Counted from the stretch's first letter, positions 35,177 through 45,637 are shown. The stretch: 64,000 nucleotides of DNA from Croceibacterium aestuarii (GCF_030657335.1 NZ_CP131039.1:124001-188000), one strand, 5' to 3'. Numbers and translations: made by a program. Notes: a model not told the origin generated them from the sequence alone.

Positions 35177-35962
35177 TTAGCGCCCCTTCCACACGCCCGG
35201 CCGCTTCTCGACGAAGGCCTTCATGCCTTCCGTCTTGTCCTCGCTCGCAGCGAGGATCTGGAAGATGCGGCGTTCGTGCAGCAGGCCCTGTTCGAGCGTC
35301 GTCTCGTAGGCGGCGTTGACCAGTTCCTTGTTGGCGATGACGGCCATCGGCGGCATCGAGGCGATGGTCTCGGCGGTCTTGAGCGCATCGTCGAGCAGGC
35401 CCGCAAGCGGCACCACGCGGGCGACGAGGCCCGAGCGCTCTGCCTCCGCGGCGTCCATCATCCGTCCGGTGAGGCACATTTCCATCGCTTTGGCCTTGCC
35501 GACCACGCGGGTCAGCCGCTGGCTGCCGCCCATCCCAGGCGCGACGCCGAGCTTGATTTCCGGCTGGCCGAACTTCGCCGTGTCTGCGGCGATGATGAAG
35601 TCGGCCATCATGGCGAGTTCGCACCCGCCGCCCAAAGCGAAACCGTTGACCGCGGCGATCCACGGCTTGCGCGTTTTCTTGACGAAATCGGCCTGCCAGC
35701 CGGAGAAGAAGTCCTCGAGGAAGAATTCCGCCGCGGGCTTGTCGGCCATTTCCTTGATGTCGGCCCCGGCGGCAAAGGCCTTCTCGCCGCTGCCGGTCAA
35801 GACGAGACAAAGCTGCGTGTCGTCGGCCTCGTAGGCGGCAAAGGCGTCGATCAGTTCGGCCAGCACCTGGCTGTTGAGCGCGTTCAGCGCCTGCGGCCGG
35901 TTGAGTGTGACGAGCGTCACACTCCCATGGGTTTCGACGAGAATCGTTTCGTAGCCTGCCAT
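35177..35962 (-). CDS. Enoyl-CoA hydratase (crotonase family)
   Basis: A 261-residue crotonase. The oxyanion motifs [14 protein letters not shown] and [14 protein letters not shown] are present, and the two catalytic Glu positions are covered ([21 protein letters not shown]). In this operon it most likely hydrates methacrylyl-CoA in valine breakdown, between mmsA and mmsB. A general beta-oxidation role remains possible, because the sequence does not separate the two. Confidence 0.92.
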   Translation of the reverse strand: MAGYETILVETHGSVTLVTLNRPQALNALNSQVLAELIDAFAAYEADDTQLCLVLTGSGEKAFAAGADIKEMADKPAAEFFLEDFFSGWQADFVKKTRKPWIAAVNGFALGGGCELAMMADFIIAADTAKFGQPEIKLGVAPGMGGSQRLTRVVGKAKAMEMCLTGRMMDAAEAERSGLVARVVPLAGLLDDALKTAETIASMPPMAVIANKELVNAAYETTLEQGLLHERRIFQILAASEDKTEGMKAFVEKRPGVWKGR

Positions 35963-35983
35963 GCTTCCTCTTTCGTCCTGGGG

Positions 35984-37480
35984 TCACCCCATAGTTGGTA
36001 TCACGAACGCGTTCGACCCGTCTCCGCCGCCGTCGGGCCAGCGCTGCGTGACCTTTTTCAGCTTGGTCCAGAACTTGAGGCCCTCGGTGCCGTACTGGTC
36101 GGTGTCGCCGAAGCCCGAGCGCTTCCAGCCGCCGAAGCTGTGATAGCTGACCGGGACCGGGATCGGCACGTTGACCCCGACCATGCCGACGTTGACCCTG
36201 TGGGTGAACTCGCGCGCGGCGTGGCCGTTGCGGGTGAAGATGGCGACGCCGTTGCCATACTGGTGCTCGCTCGGCAGGCGCAGCGCCTCCTCGAAATCCT
36301 TCGCGCGGACGATCTGCAAGACCGGGCCGAAGATCTCGTTGTGGTAGCTAGACATGTCGGGCGTGACGTGGTCGATCAGCGTCGGGCCGACGAAGAATCC
36401 GTCCTCGTGCCCCTGCAGGGTGAAGCCGCGCCCGTCGACGACGATCTCGCCGCCTTCCTTCTCGGCGGTGGCGATCCATTCTTCGATGCGCTGCTTGTGT
36501 TCGGCGGTGACGACGGGGCCGTAGTGCGCTTCGGGATCGGTCGAGACGCCGACCCGCAGGGCGTTGATCGCCGGGATGAGCTTTTCCTTGAGGCGTTCCG
36601 CCGTGTCCTCGCCCACCGGCACCACGACGGGCAGCGCCATGCAGCGCTCGCCGGCCGAACCGAAGGCCGCCCCGGCGAGGTCGTTCACCACCATGTCGAG
36701 ATCGGCGTCGGGCATGACCACGCCGTGGTTCTTGGCCCCGCCCATCGCCTGCACGCGCTTGCCGGCCTTCACCCCGCGTTCGTAGACGTAGTGGGCGATG
36801 TCGGACGAGCCGACGAAGCTGATCGCGGCGATGTCCGGATGGTCGAGGATCGCGTCGACCATTTCCTTGTCGCCGTGGACCACCTGCAGCAGTCCCTCGG
36901 GCGCGCCGGCCTCGAGGAACAGCTCGGCCAGCCGCACCGGCACGCTCGGGTCGCGCTCGGAGGGCTTGAGGATGAAGGCGTTGCCCGCGGCAATGGCCAT
37001 GCCGAACATCCACATCGGTATCATCGCCGGGAAGTTGAACGGAGTGATGCCCGCGCCGATGCCGAGCGGCTGGCGCATCGAATAGACGTCGATGCCGGGA
37101 CCGGCGCCCTGGGTGTACTCGCCCTTGAGCACCTGCGGGATGCCGCAGGCGTATTCGATCACTTCGAGCCCGCGCTGCACGTCGCCCTTGGCGTCGTCGA
37201 TGACCTTGCCGTGCTCGCTCGACAGCAGCCGGGCGAGGTCGTCCATGTTGGCCTCGATCAGTTCCTTGTACTTGAACATCACCCGGGCGCGGCGCTGCGG
37301 GTTGGTCGCCGCCCATGCGGGCTGGACCTGCTTCGCGGTCGCCACGGCCTTGTCGAGCAGCGCGGCATCGCCGAGCGCGACCTCGGCCTGCACCGCGCCG
37401 CTGTTGGGGTCGAAGACCTTGTGAGTGCGGGCCGGGGCGGAGCCGGTTCCATTGGCGATGAAGTGGTCGATCTGGCGCAT
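35984..37480 (-). CDS. mmsA: Methylmalonate-semialdehyde dehydrogenase (CoA-acylating)
   Basis: A 498-residue aldehyde dehydrogenase. It converts methylmalonate semialdehyde plus CoA and NAD to propionyl-CoA. The catalytic Cys is in AGERCMALPVVVPVG, and the MmsA-type PFNFPAMIPMWMFGMAIAAGNAFILKPSERDPS is clear. The downstream gene starts 21 bp later. It heads the valine catabolic set and lies just downstream of the frameshifted LuxR-type regulator. Confidence 0.95.
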   Translation of the reverse strand: MRQIDHFIANGTGSAPARTHKVFDPNSGAVQAEVALGDAALLDKAVATAKQVQPAWAATNPQRRARVMFKYKELIEANMDDLARLLSSEHGKVIDDAKGDVQRGLEVIEYACGIPQVLKGEYTQGAGPGIDVYSMRQPLGIGAGITPFNFPAMIPMWMFGMAIAAGNAFILKPSERDPSVPVRLAELFLEAGAPEGLLQVVHGDKEMVDAILDHPDIAAISFVGSSDIAHYVYERGVKAGKRVQAMGGAKNHGVVMPDADLDMVVNDLAGAAFGSAGERCMALPVVVPVGEDTAERLKEKLIPAINALRVGVSTDPEAHYGPVVTAEHKQRIEEWIATAEKEGGEIVVDGRGFTLQGHEDGFFVGPTLIDHVTPDMSSYHNEIFGPVLQIVRAKDFEEALRLPSEHQYGNGVAIFTRNGHAAREFTHRVNVGMVGVNVPIPVPVSYHSFGGWKRSGFGDTDQYGTEGLKFWTKLKKVTQRWPDGGGDGSNAFVIPTMG

Positions 37481-37595
37481 GGCTTGTGCGCACTCCTTTC
37501 AGGTGAAACTAATTTGCCTGCGCACTGCATGAGCGCGCTGCGCTTTGCAAGGGCCGGCTCGGTGAACGAACGCCGCGGTGCGACGTTCGGTCCCG

Positions 37596-38584
37596 TCAGG
37601 CGAGGGCGAGCACGCTGGTGAGGATGTGCCGCACGAGGTCGGCCTGCCCGCGGGCGCCGGTCTTGGCGTAGATCTTCTTCGAATAGTTGCGCGCGGTCTC
37701 GATGGTCAGGCCGTGCTCGTCGGCCGCCTCGGCAATGCTGAGCCCCTGCGTCATCGACCAGGCGAGCCGCGCCTCGCTGGGGGTGAGCTGGAACAGGTCG
37801 GCGAGCTGTTCGTGCCGGTCGGTGGAAGAGGAGCGGTCGCCGCGCAGGTAGACCGCCGCCACCGCACGCGAACCGCCCGCCAGCGCGTCGACACGGAGGG
37901 GCGAGACGAGCAGGTCGATCCAGGGATCATGGCTGAGGTTGATGGCCCGGGGGCGCTCGTCGGGGGACCCGGCAAACTTGCGGGCGAGCGCAGTCAACTC
38001 GCGGTCGACCGCGGGGCTCGCAGGGGTCAGCCGGTCGTAGCTGCCGCGCCGCAGGAGGCCGGATTGCTGCAGCACCCGCTCGGCCTGCGGATCTAGGTCG
38101 ACGATGCAGCACTTGCCGTCGATGGCGATCCATCCGAAGTTCATCCGCCGGGCCGCGTCGTCGCGCAAGACGGACCGTGCGCGCTCGCGCTCGATCGCGG
38201 CAAAAACGCGGAGCGCGACCTTGAGATGCGGCGCGAGCGCGGCGAGCAGCGAGCCGGCAGCCGCCGGCAACGCCTCCGGTCCGGCAACCACCAGCACCGC
38301 ATCGGTCCCGCCCTCCTCGGCCACCCTTATGGCGCGCAGGTCCCCCGCGATGTCCCCATCGAACTCGCTGGCGGCGTAGCTGCGATTCTCGCGCAGCGCC
38401 GGGCTGCGCCGTGACTGAGCACGATCGCGCGCTCGGCATACGGCCCATCGAGCACCAGCGCGGCGAACGGCGCCCCGCACACCGCCGCGAGCCGGGCGAG
38501 GAACGTGCGCCACATCGGCTGTTCGAAAAGCCCCTCGTGGAGCGGCACAAGAAGATCTGTCTCACCGAGGGCGGGAAAACGCAT
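37596..38584 (-). pseudogene. LuxR-family regulator, split by a frameshift
   Basis: The N-terminus (ATG 38584, [22 protein letters not shown] ... [17 protein letters not shown]) is in one frame. The rest ([21 protein letters not shown] ... to 37596) is in another. The C-terminal LuxR HTH is intact: LFQLTPSEARLAWSMTQGLSIAEAADEHGLTIETARNYSKKIYAKTGA. The change lies near 38395-38415 and equals a one-base deletion; restoring it gives 329 residues. It may be a real mutation or a sequencing error. Position suggests control of the mms genes or of cysD. Confidence 0.7.
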
Positions 38585-38599
38585 GGATTGGCTATAACC

Positions 38600-38615
38600 C
38601 CTCCCATATGGGAGG
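38600..38615. promoter_or_regulatory. Perfect 16-bp palindrome between LuxR-type gene and cysD
   Basis: CCTCCCATATGGGAGG is fully self-complementary with no loop, which fits a dimeric regulator site better than an RNA hairpin. It lies 15 bp upstream of the LuxR-type start and 35 bp upstream of the cysD start, so it could be an operator for either or both. Confidence 0.5.
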
Positions 38616-38650
38616 TCCACCCGCGACGATTGGAGATATGCCTCGTGCCC

Positions 38651-39571
38651 ATGAGCGAAACCCCGGCCCTGACCCATCTCCAGCGCCTCGAGGCCGAGGC
38701 GATCCACATCATGCGCGAAGTCGTCGCTGAGGCCGACAAGCCGGTGATGCTCTATTCGGTCGGCAAGGACAGCGCGGTCATGCTGCATCTCGCGCGCAAG
38801 GCCTTCTACCCCTCGCCGCCGCCCTTCCCGCTGCTGCATGTCGACACGACGTGGAAGTTCAAGGCGATGTACGAATTGCGCGACAAGATGGCGCGCGAGA
38901 GCGGGATGGAGCTGCTGGTCTACCAGAACGAGGAGGCGCGGGAGCGGGGGATCAACCCGTTCGATCACGGTCCGCTGCACACCGACATGTGGAAGACCGA
39001 GGGGCTCAAGCAGGCGCTGACCAAGTACGGCTTCGACGCCGCCTTCGGCGGGGCCCGGCGCGACGAGGAGAAAAGCCGCGCCAAGGAGCGCATCTTCTCC
39101 TTCCGCACCGCCAGCCACGGGTGGGACCCGAAGAACCAGCGCCCCGAGCTGTGGAATCTCTACAACGCCAGGAAAAACAAGGGCGAAGGCATTCGCGTCT
39201 TCCCGATCAGCAACTGGACCGAACTCGACATCTGGCAGTACATCATGGCCGAGGGGATCGAGATCGTGCCGCTCTATTTCGCCGACAGGCGCCCGACCTT
39301 CGTCCATGACGGGCAACTGCTGATGGCGGACGACCTGGAGCGGCTCGAAAAGGTTCTCGGCTACATGCCCGAAATCACCGAACGCTCGGTCCGCTTTCGC
39401 ACGTTGGGCTGTTTCCCGCTGACCGGCGCGGTCGAGAGCGACGCGGCGACGCTGTCCGAAGTGGTGCAGGAAACCCTGCTCACCACCACCAGCGAACGCC
39501 AGGGCCGGGTCATCGACAAGGACGCCGGCGGCGCGGGCATGGAGAAGAAGAAGCAGGAGGGGTACTTCTGA
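38651..39571 (+). CDS. cysD: Sulfate adenylyltransferase small subunit CysD
   Basis: A 306-residue ATP sulfurylase subunit of the PAPS-reductase-like fold. Signatures are [21 protein letters not shown] (PP-loop), [32 protein letters not shown] and the C-terminal CysD-typical [24 protein letters not shown]. With CysN it forms APS from sulfate and ATP. ATG 38651 chosen as family start. It is followed by a REP and cysNC. Confidence 0.96.
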   Translation: MSETPALTHLQRLEAEAIHIMREVVAEADKPVMLYSVGKDSAVMLHLARKAFYPSPPPFPLLHVDTTWKFKAMYELRDKMARESGMELLVYQNEEARERGINPFDHGPLHTDMWKTEGLKQALTKYGFDAAFGGARRDEEKSRAKERIFSFRTASHGWDPKNQRPELWNLYNARKNKGEGIRVFPISNWTELDIWQYIMAEGIEIVPLYFADRRPTFVHDGQLLMADDLERLEKVLGYMPEITERSVRFRTLGCFPLTGAVESDAATLSEVVQETLLTTTSERQGRVIDKDAGGAGMEKKKQEGYF

Positions 39572-39592
39572 TGGCGGCTCTTGCTGTTTGGT

Positions 39593-39657
39593 CCGTTCGT
39601 GCTGAGCTTGTCGAAGCACGATCGCGCGACGCCCTTCGACAGGCTCAGGGCGAACGG
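39593..39657. repeat. REP pair inside the cysD-cysN spacer
   Basis: Outer arms CCGTTCG (39593-39599) and CGAACGG (39651-39657) enclose two hairpins: CGTGCT...AGCACG around GAGCTTGTCGA, and CCCT...AGGG around TCGACAGGCTC. The two halves are near inverted copies. This is the widespread 'CTTCGACAGGCTCAGGGCGAACG' class (recollection). It lies within an operon. Confidence 0.75.
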
Positions 39658-39668
39658 AGGTTTGTCTA

Positions 39669-41594
39669 ATGGCCGACTCCGAAGGTCCCGATGCAATCTA
39701 CAAGACCGATGCCCTCATCGCCGAGGACATCGACGCCTATCTCGACCAGCATCAGCATAAATCGATGCTGCGCTTCATCACCTGCGGCAGCGTTGACGAC
39801 GGCAAGTCGACCCTGATCGGGCGCCTGCTGTACGATTCGAAGATGATCTTCGAGGATCAGCTGGCCGCGCTCGAGAACGACAGCAAGAAGGTCGGCACGC
39901 AGGGCCAGGAGATCGACTTCGCGCTGCTGGTGGACGGCCTCGCCGCCGAGCGTGAGCAGGGCATCACGATCGACGTCGCCTATCGGTTCTTCAACACCGA
40001 GAAGCGCAAGTTCATCGTCGCCGACTGTCCGGGTCACGAGCAATACACCCGCAACATGGTGACCGGCGCAAGTACCGCCGACCTCGCGGTGATCCTGGTC
40101 GATGCGCGCAAGGGCGTGCTCGTTCAGACCCGCCGGCACAGCTACCTGTGCCACCTGATCGGCATCCGGAACATCGTCCTGGCGGTCAACAAGATGGACC
40201 TCGTCGACTACTCGCAGGAGGTCTTCGACAGGATCGTCGCCGAATACCGCGAATTCGCCCGCGAAATCGGCATCGAGAGCTTCACCGCGCTGCCGATCTC
40301 CGGCTTCAAGGGCGACAACATCACCACGGCGCCCTCGGCCAACACGCCGTGGTACTCCGGCCCTAGCCTGGTCGACCATCTCGAGACCGTCGAGGTCCGC
40401 TCGGCGATCGACCGCGACAAGCCGTTCCGCATGCCGGTGCAGTGGGTCAACCGGCCCAACCTCGATTTCCGTGGCTTCTCGGGCCTGATCGCCACCGGCA
40501 CGATCAAGCCGGGCGACGCGGTGCGAGTACTGCCCTCGGGCAAGACCAGTACCGTCAAGTCGATCGTCACGTTCGACGGCGACCTGGACGAAGGCGTCGC
40601 CGGCCAGTCGCTGACGCTGACCTTGGCCGACGAAATCGACTGCTCGCGCGGCAACGTCATCGCGGTTGCCGACAATCCGCCGCAAGTCGCCGACCAGTTC
40701 GAGGCGACACTGGTGTGGATGGCCGACGACGCGCTGCACGTCGGGCGCAGCTACTGGCTCAAGCTGGCGACGCAGACCGTGTCGGCGACCGTGCAGGAGC
40801 CCAAGTACGAGATCGACGTCAACAGCCTCGAACACCTCGCGGCAAAGACGCTTGAACTCAACCAGATCGGCGTGGCCGAAGTGCTGACCGACCGGCCTCT
40901 GGTGTTCGAGCCTTACGCGGAAAACCGCGCGCTCGGCGGGTTCATCCTGATCGACAAGATCACCAACGCCACCGTCGGCGCGGGGATGCTCAACTTCAGC
41001 CTGCGGCGCAGCCAGAACGTCCACTGGCAGCCGACCGACGTGACCCGTGAAAGCCATGCTGCGCTGAAGAACCAGACGCCGCGCGTGCTGTGGTTCACGG
41101 GCCTCTCCGGCTCGGGCAAGTCGACCATCGCCAACGAGGTCGAGAAGAAGCTGGCGCTGATGAACCGCCACACGTTCCTGCTCGACGGCGACAATGTGCG
41201 CCACGGCCTCAACAGGGACCTCGGCTTCACCGAAGCCGACCGGATCGAGAACATCCGCCGCATCGGCGAGGTGGCCAAGCTGATGGCCGATGCCGGGCTG
41301 ATCGTGCTGACCGCCTTCATCAGCCCGTTCCGCGCGGAACGGCAGATGGTGCGCGACATGCTGCCCGAGGGCGAATTCGTCGAGATCTTCGTCGACACTC
41401 CGCTCGAAGTTGCCGAGGCGCGCGACGTGAAGGGCCTGTACAAGAAGGCCCGCGCCGGCGAGCTCAAGAACTTCACAGGGATCGACAGTCCCTACGAGGC
41501 CCCCGAAAGCCCCGATATCGTGGTCAACACCGTCGAGATGAGCGTGGAAGAGGCTGCGCAGCATATCGTCGACCAGCTGCTGCCGCTGAAGTAG
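39669..41594 (+). CDS. cysNC: Bifunctional CysN-CysC: ATP sulfurylase GTPase subunit and APS kinase
   Basis: A 641-residue fusion. Residues 30-450 are CysN: G1 [19 protein letters not shown]3 DCPGHEQY, G4 NKMD, plus two beta-barrel domains. Residues 465-641 are CysC: P-loop [15 protein letters not shown], then [21 protein letters not shown]. It makes PAPS in two steps: APS formation with CysD, then phosphorylation. The fusion is common in proteobacteria. It is followed 11 bp later by cysQ. Confidence 0.96.
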   Translation: MADSEGPDAIYKTDALIAEDIDAYLDQHQHKSMLRFITCGSVDDGKSTLIGRLLYDSKMIFEDQLAALENDSKKVGTQGQEIDFALLVDGLAAEREQGITIDVAYRFFNTEKRKFIVADCPGHEQYTRNMVTGASTADLAVILVDARKGVLVQTRRHSYLCHLIGIRNIVLAVNKMDLVDYSQEVFDRIVAEYREFAREIGIESFTALPISGFKGDNITTAPSANTPWYSGPSLVDHLETVEVRSAIDRDKPFRMPVQWVNRPNLDFRGFSGLIATGTIKPGDAVRVLPSGKTSTVKSIVTFDGDLDEGVAGQSLTLTLADEIDCSRGNVIAVADNPPQVADQFEATLVWMADDALHVGRSYWLKLATQTVSATVQEPKYEIDVNSLEHLAAKTLELNQIGVAEVLTDRPLVFEPYAENRALGGFILIDKITNATVGAGMLNFSLRRSQNVHWQPTDVTRESHAALKNQTPRVLWFTGLSGSGKSTIANEVEKKLALMNRHTFLLDGDNVRHGLNRDLGFTEADRIENIRRIGEVAKLMADAGLIVLTAFISPFRAERQMVRDMLPEGEFVEIFVDTPLEVAEARDVKGLYKKARAGELKNFTGIDSPYEAPESPDIVVNTVEMSVEEAAQHIVDQLLPLK

Positions 41595-41604
41595 GGGAAG
41601 CCGG

Positions 41605-42336
41605 ATGACCGACGCCGAACTCGCCGCACACCTGACGGAAACCGCCGGGCGCATTCTCATCGAGGTGCGGCAAAGCCGAGTGTTCGGCGGGCGGGCGCTG
41701 GGCAAGGCGGGGGACCAGGTGGCCAACCAGTTCCTGGTGCGCGCGCTGGCCGCGCAGCGCCCGGACGACGGCCTGCTGTCGGAAGAAAGCAAGGACACCG
41801 ACGAGCGGCTCGGCAAGGAGCGAGTGTGGATCGTCGACCCGGTCGACGGCACCCGCGAGTACGGCGAGGAGCGGACCGACTGGGCCGTGCACGTGGCGCT
41901 GGCCGTCAATGGCGCGCCGATGGTCGGCGCGGTGGCCCTGCCCGGCCTCGGCGAGGTGCTGCGCAGCGATGCGCCCGTCTCGCTGCCTCAGGCGTCGCAC
42001 AAGCTGCGCATGGTCGTAAGCCGCACGCGACCCGCCGCCGAAGCGGTTGCGGTCGCGGAAATGCTCGGCGCCGAACTTGTGCCGATGGGCAGCGCCGGAG
42101 CAAAGGCGATGGCGGTGATCCGCGGCGAAGCCGACATCTACCTGCATTCGGGCGGACAATACGAATGGGACAGCTGCGCGCCGGTGGCGGTGGCGCTGGC
42201 GCACGGGCTTCACGCCAGCCGCATGGACGGCAGTGCGCTGGTCTACAACCAACGCGACACCTACATGCCCGACCTCCTCATCTGCCGCGAGGAGCACGCG
42301 GCGCCGGTCTTCGAGGCGCTCGCCGCGCTGGGCTGA
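41605..42336 (+). CDS. cysQ: 3'(2'),5'-bisphosphate nucleotidase CysQ
   Basis: A 243-residue inositol-monophosphatase-fold enzyme that hydrolyses PAP, the by-product of sulfate assimilation. Metal motifs are LLSEESKD (Glu) and WIVDPVDGTREY (DPxDGT), with WDSCAPVAVALAHG at the C-terminal metal site. It is coupled to cysNC. The operon is therefore cysD-cysNC-cysQ. Confidence 0.92.
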   Translation: MTDAELAAHLTETAGRILIEVRQSRVFGGRALGKAGDQVANQFLVRALAAQRPDDGLLSEESKDTDERLGKERVWIVDPVDGTREYGEERTDWAVHVALAVNGAPMVGAVALPGLGEVLRSDAPVSLPQASHKLRMVVSRTRPAAEAVAVAEMLGAELVPMGSAGAKAMAVIRGEADIYLHSGGQYEWDSCAPVAVALAHGLHASRMDGSALVYNQRDTYMPDLLICREEHAAPVFEALAALG

Positions 42337-42385
42337 AGCCCGCTTGGCCCTATGCGTCCCCTGCAGGTGTTGGTAGAGAGCCGAA

Positions 42386-43084
42386 ATGTCTTCATGCGAT
42401 ACCTGCGTGGTCCGCAATCGGGCGATCTGCTCGGTGCTCGATTCCGAGGAAGTCGAGGCGCTCAACGGCATCGGCCGGCGGCGCAATCTCGAGGCGGGTG
42501 AATCCCTGATCTGGGAAGGCGAGGAATCGGTCCTTGTCGCCAATGTCATCGAAGGTCTGCTCAAGCTCTCGACCGGAACCGAGGACGGACGCGAACAGAT
42601 CGTCGGCGTCGCCTATCCCTCGGACTTCATCGGCCGCCCGTTCGGTGCGCGTACGAGTCACTCCGTCACCGCACTGACCGACGCCCGCGTCTGCCTGTTC
42701 GCGCGCAAGGACTTCGACCGCTTCGCGGGCGAGCATCCCGCACTCGAGCAGAAGCTGCTGCGGCGGACGCTGGCCGAACTCGACCGGACGCGCGACTGGA
42801 TGCTGTTGCTCGCGCGCAAGAGCGCCGAGGAAAAAGTTGCGACCTTCCTGCTCGACATGTCGTCGCGACTGGTCGAGCCCGGGTGCGAGGCGCCCGGCGA
42901 CCGACCGCTCGACCGTTTCGACTTGCCGTTCTCGCGCCAGCAGGTCGGCGATATTCTGGGGCTGACGATCGAGACCGTCAGCCGTCAGATGACCAGGCTG
43001 AAGCGCGACGGCGTGATCGGGCTGCCCAATCGCCGGGCAGTCGAGATACTCGACCGCCCGGCGCTCGAAGCCATTGCCGGCTGA
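42386..43084 (+). CDS. fnrL: Fnr-type oxygen-sensing regulator (FnrL-like)
   Basis: A 232-residue Crp/Fnr protein. Cysteines at 4, 7 and 15 (CDTCVVRNRAIC) plus C103 in ARVCLFARK are placed like the [4Fe-4S] ligands of Fnr. The C-terminal HTH is FSRQQVGDILGLTIETVSRQMTRLKRDG with the E-SR recognition helix of Fnr. Loss of oxygen should give the DNA-binding dimer recognising TTGAC-N4-GTCAA-like sites. Such sites occur upstream of ccoN, 0.9 kb away, so it likely controls the cco cluster. Confidence 0.9.
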   Translation: MSSCDTCVVRNRAICSVLDSEEVEALNGIGRRRNLEAGESLIWEGEESVLVANVIEGLLKLSTGTEDGREQIVGVAYPSDFIGRPFGARTSHSVTALTDARVCLFARKDFDRFAGEHPALEQKLLRRTLAELDRTRDWMLLLARKSAEEKVATFLLDMSSRLVEPGCEAPGDRPLDRFDLPFSRQQVGDILGLTIETVSRQMTRLKRDGVIGLPNRRAVEILDRPALEAIAG

Positions 43085-43771
43085 TCAGAAGCGGAAGCCC
43101 ACTCCCGCGCTGAGAACCCAGGGATCGAGCTGGTGCTTGGTCTGGATCACCTTGGTGCCGCCGGCGTACCAGCGGGCCGTCGTGCCGACGAAGTAGCGCT
43201 TGGCGTCGAGGCTGACGACCATTCCCTTGGCGTTCACCGGCACATCGAGTCCGGCCTGAAGCGCAAAGCCCAATTCGTCGGACATGGTGGTCTTGTCCGC
43301 GCCAGCGGCCTTGGCGAAGGCGCCCGGATTGGCGTCGATCCACAAGAAGTAGGTCGGGCCCGCGCCGATGTACGGCGACACGCCGCCGGGGTTCAGGTGA
43401 TACTTGAGCGTGAAGGTCGCCGGAATCAGCTTGGCGTTGGATACCAGTTCGGAGCCTGCCGCCAACCCGGTGGTGGCATCGACATCATGCTGCGTCACGC
43501 AGCAGATCGTCTCGAGCGAGACCGCGGGCGAAAAGAAGTACTCGATCGCCACGGTCGGGACGTAATTGTCGTTGGCCTTGGTCTGGGTGCCGGCGGGCAG
43601 TCCGACAAGATCGAGATCGACCTTGTCGATCTTGCCGTCGGGCAGCACGGCCGAGCCAAGAACCTTGACCTGCCAGGAGCCCGCATCCTGGGCGCTGGCC
43701 GGGGAAGCGAACCCCGTGAACGCGACCAGTGCCGCAGCGGCGGCGTAGGAGCGCAGTGCCAACTTCTTCAT
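43085..43771 (-). CDS. ompW: OmpW-family outer membrane protein
   Basis: A 228-residue eight-stranded barrel with signal peptide (MKKLALRSYAAAAALVAFTGFASPASA). OmpW features include SWQVKVLGSAVLPDG, VPTVAIEYFFSPAVSLETICCV, LIPATFTLKYHLNPGGVSPYIGAGPTYF and the terminal Phe-Arg-Phe. OmpW proteins let small hydrophobic molecules pass and are Fnr-regulated in E. coli. ATG 43771 chosen for the signal peptide. Divergent from ccoN with two Fnr-like boxes between. Confidence 0.92.
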   Translation of the reverse strand: MKKLALRSYAAAAALVAFTGFASPASAQDAGSWQVKVLGSAVLPDGKIDKVDLDLVGLPAGTQTKANDNYVPTVAIEYFFSPAVSLETICCVTQHDVDATTGLAAGSELVSNAKLIPATFTLKYHLNPGGVSPYIGAGPTYFLWIDANPGAFAKAAGADKTTMSDELGFALQAGLDVPVNAKGMVVSLDAKRYFVGTTARWYAGGTKVIQTKHQLDPWVLSAGVGFRF

Positions 43772-43862
43772 TCGTAATCTCCGCGCCCCGCAGCGGCCGC
43801 CCGATGCGGCCCAGGGTATTTGCGAGGCCGGCGGGAGATGGCGGGGGAAATCGCGAAACGCT

Positions 43863-43876
43863 TTGACTCGGCGCAA
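43863..43876. promoter_or_regulatory. Degenerate Fnr-like box, ompW side
   Basis: TTGAC-TCGG-CGCAA, 8 of 10 arm bases of the consensus TTGAC-N4-GTCAA. It lies about 92 bp from the ompW start. The 15-mer around it (TTTGACTCGGCGCAA) recurs at the hemN start with one change. Confidence 0.45.
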
Positions 43877-43915
43877 ATATTTCGCACGAAAATTTCGCGC
43901 TTGCGCAACGAATAT

Positions 43916-43929
43916 TTGACCCACGTCAA
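43916..43929. promoter_or_regulatory. Fnr box upstream of ccoN
   Basis: TTGAC-CCAC-GTCAA is a perfect palindromic Fnr/FixK-type site, 52 bp before the ccoN start. This is a normal position for a class II activator site. The gene for a likely Fnr protein lies 0.9 kb away. Confidence 0.85.
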
Positions 43930-43981
43930 GGTTTAGAACGCGCAGTCGGCGTGATAGGCGTCAGCGTACAGGAGGTACCGA

Positions 43982-45637
43982 ATGGAACGAGTCGTCACTC
44001 GCGCCGGCATATGGTTCGCCATCATGCTGCTGGCGCTGCTGGCCGCGGCACTGGCGGCGGATTCCGGCTTTGCCGCGCACATGATCATCGTCTGCCTGGC
44101 GGCGGCTGTGTGCCTCTGGTTCACCGTCTCGCAGGCGGATTACGAGGCAATCGCGCGCGGCGTGCTGCGAATGCCGGCGGATCCATCGAAATACGACGAC
44201 GATCCGGTCCGGTGGGGCGTGATCGCGACCGTCTTCTGGGCCGTGGTGGGCATGCTCGTCGGGCTGGTGATTGCATTGCAGCTCGCCTTCCCGCTGCTCA
44301 ACATGGAGCCGTGGTTCAACTTCGGCCGCTTGCGCCCGCTGCACACCTCCGGAGTGATCTTCGCCTTCGGGGGCAACATTCTTATCGCCTCCTCGTACTA
44401 CGTCGTCCAGCGCACCAGCCGTGCGCGCCTTGCCTTCCCCGGCCTCGCGCGCTTCGTGTTCTGGGGCTACCAGATGTTCATCGTTCTGGCGGCCAGCGGT
44501 TATGTCCTGGGGATCACCCAGAGCCGCGAATACGCCGAGCCCGAATGGTACGTCGATCTGTGGCTGACCGTCGTCTGGGTGGCTTACCTGATCGTCTTCG
44601 TCGGGACCTTGGTGAAGCGCACCGAGCCGCACATCTATGTCGCGAACTGGTTCTACCTGTCGTTCATCCTGACCATTGCGATGCTGCACATCGTCAACAA
44701 CCTGGCAGTGCCGGTGCACCTGTTCGGCTCGCACTCCTATTCCGCCTTCGCCGGCGTGCAGGATGCGCTCACCCAGTGGTGGTACGGACATAACGCGGTG
44801 GCGTTCTTCCTCACCGTGCCGTTCCTGGCGATGATGTACTACTTCGTGCCCAAGCAGGCGGAGCGGCCGATCTACAGCTATCGCCTGTCGATCCTGCACT
44901 TCTGGAGCCTGATCTTCCTCTACATCTGGGCCGGACCGCACCACCTGCTCTACACCGCGCTGCCCGACTGGGCGCAGACCTTGGGCATGGTGTTCTCGAT
45001 CATGCTGTGGATGCCCAGCTGGGGCGGCATGATCAACGGCCTGATGACGCTCAACGGCGCGTGGGACAAAATCCGCACCGACCCCATCATCCGCATGATG
45101 GTGATGGCGCTGGCGTTCTACGGCATGGCGACCTTCGAGGGGCCGATGCTGTCGATCAAGGCGGTCAATTCGCTGTCGCACTATACCGACTGGACCATCG
45201 GCCACGTCCATGCCGGGGCGCTGGGCTGGAACGGGATGATCTCGTTCGCGGCTGTCTATTACATGGCGCCGCGGTTGTGGAAGCGCGAGCGGCTCTATTC
45301 GCTGCGCTGGGTCAACTGGCACTTCTGGCTCGCCACGATCGGCATCGTCTTCTACGCCGCGAGCATGTGGGTGGCCGGCGTCACCCAGGGCCTGATGTGG
45401 CGCGAATACGGCGCCGACGGCTACCTGGTGAACAGTTTCGCCGACACCGTCGCCGCACTGCACCCGATGTACCTGCTGCGCGCCTTCGGCGGCACCCTGT
45501 ACCTCGCCGGCGTGATCCTCATGGTCGCGAACGTGTGGCTGACCGTCGTCGGCCGCCTGCGGAGCGAAGCACCGCTGCGCGACGCGGCTTACGACCCCGA
45601 AGCCGACCGGCCCATCGTTGCCCAGCCGGCCGAGTAG
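43982..45637 (+). CDS. ccoN: cbb3-type cytochrome c oxidase subunit I (CcoN)
   Basis: A 551-residue catalytic subunit with about 14 helices. Heme and CuB histidines are recognisable at [59 protein letters not shown] and [14 protein letters not shown]. It reduces oxygen with high affinity under microaerobic conditions. AGGAGGT (43971-43977) precedes the ATG. First gene of ccoNOQP. Confidence 0.97.
   Translation: MERVVTRAGIWFAIMLLALLAAALAADSGFAAHMIIVCLAAAVCLWFTVSQADYEAIARGVLRMPADPSKYDDDPVRWGVIATVFWAVVGMLVGLVIALQLAFPLLNMEPWFNFGRLRPLHTSGVIFAFGGNILIASSYYVVQRTSRARLAFPGLARFVFWGYQMFIVLAASGYVLGITQSREYAEPEWYVDLWLTVVWVAYLIVFVGTLVKRTEPHIYVANWFYLSFILTIAMLHIVNNLAVPVHLFGSHSYSAFAGVQDALTQWWYGHNAVAFFLTVPFLAMMYYFVPKQAERPIYSYRLSILHFWSLIFLYIWAGPHHLLYTALPDWAQTLGMVFSIMLWMPSWGGMINGLMTLNGAWDKIRTDPIIRMMVMALAFYGMATFEGPMLSIKAVNSLSHYTDWTIGHVHAGALGWNGMISFAAVYYMAPRLWKRERLYSLRWVNWHFWLATIGIVFYAASMWVAGVTQGLMWREYGADGYLVNSFADTVAALHPMYLLRAFGGTLYLAGVILMVANVWLTVVGRLRSEAPLRDAAYDPEADRPIVAQPAE

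Noticed and set aside
39666-41909. 747-codon minus-strand open frame
   Set aside because: It is antisense to cysNC and the start of cysQ; no recognisable protein.
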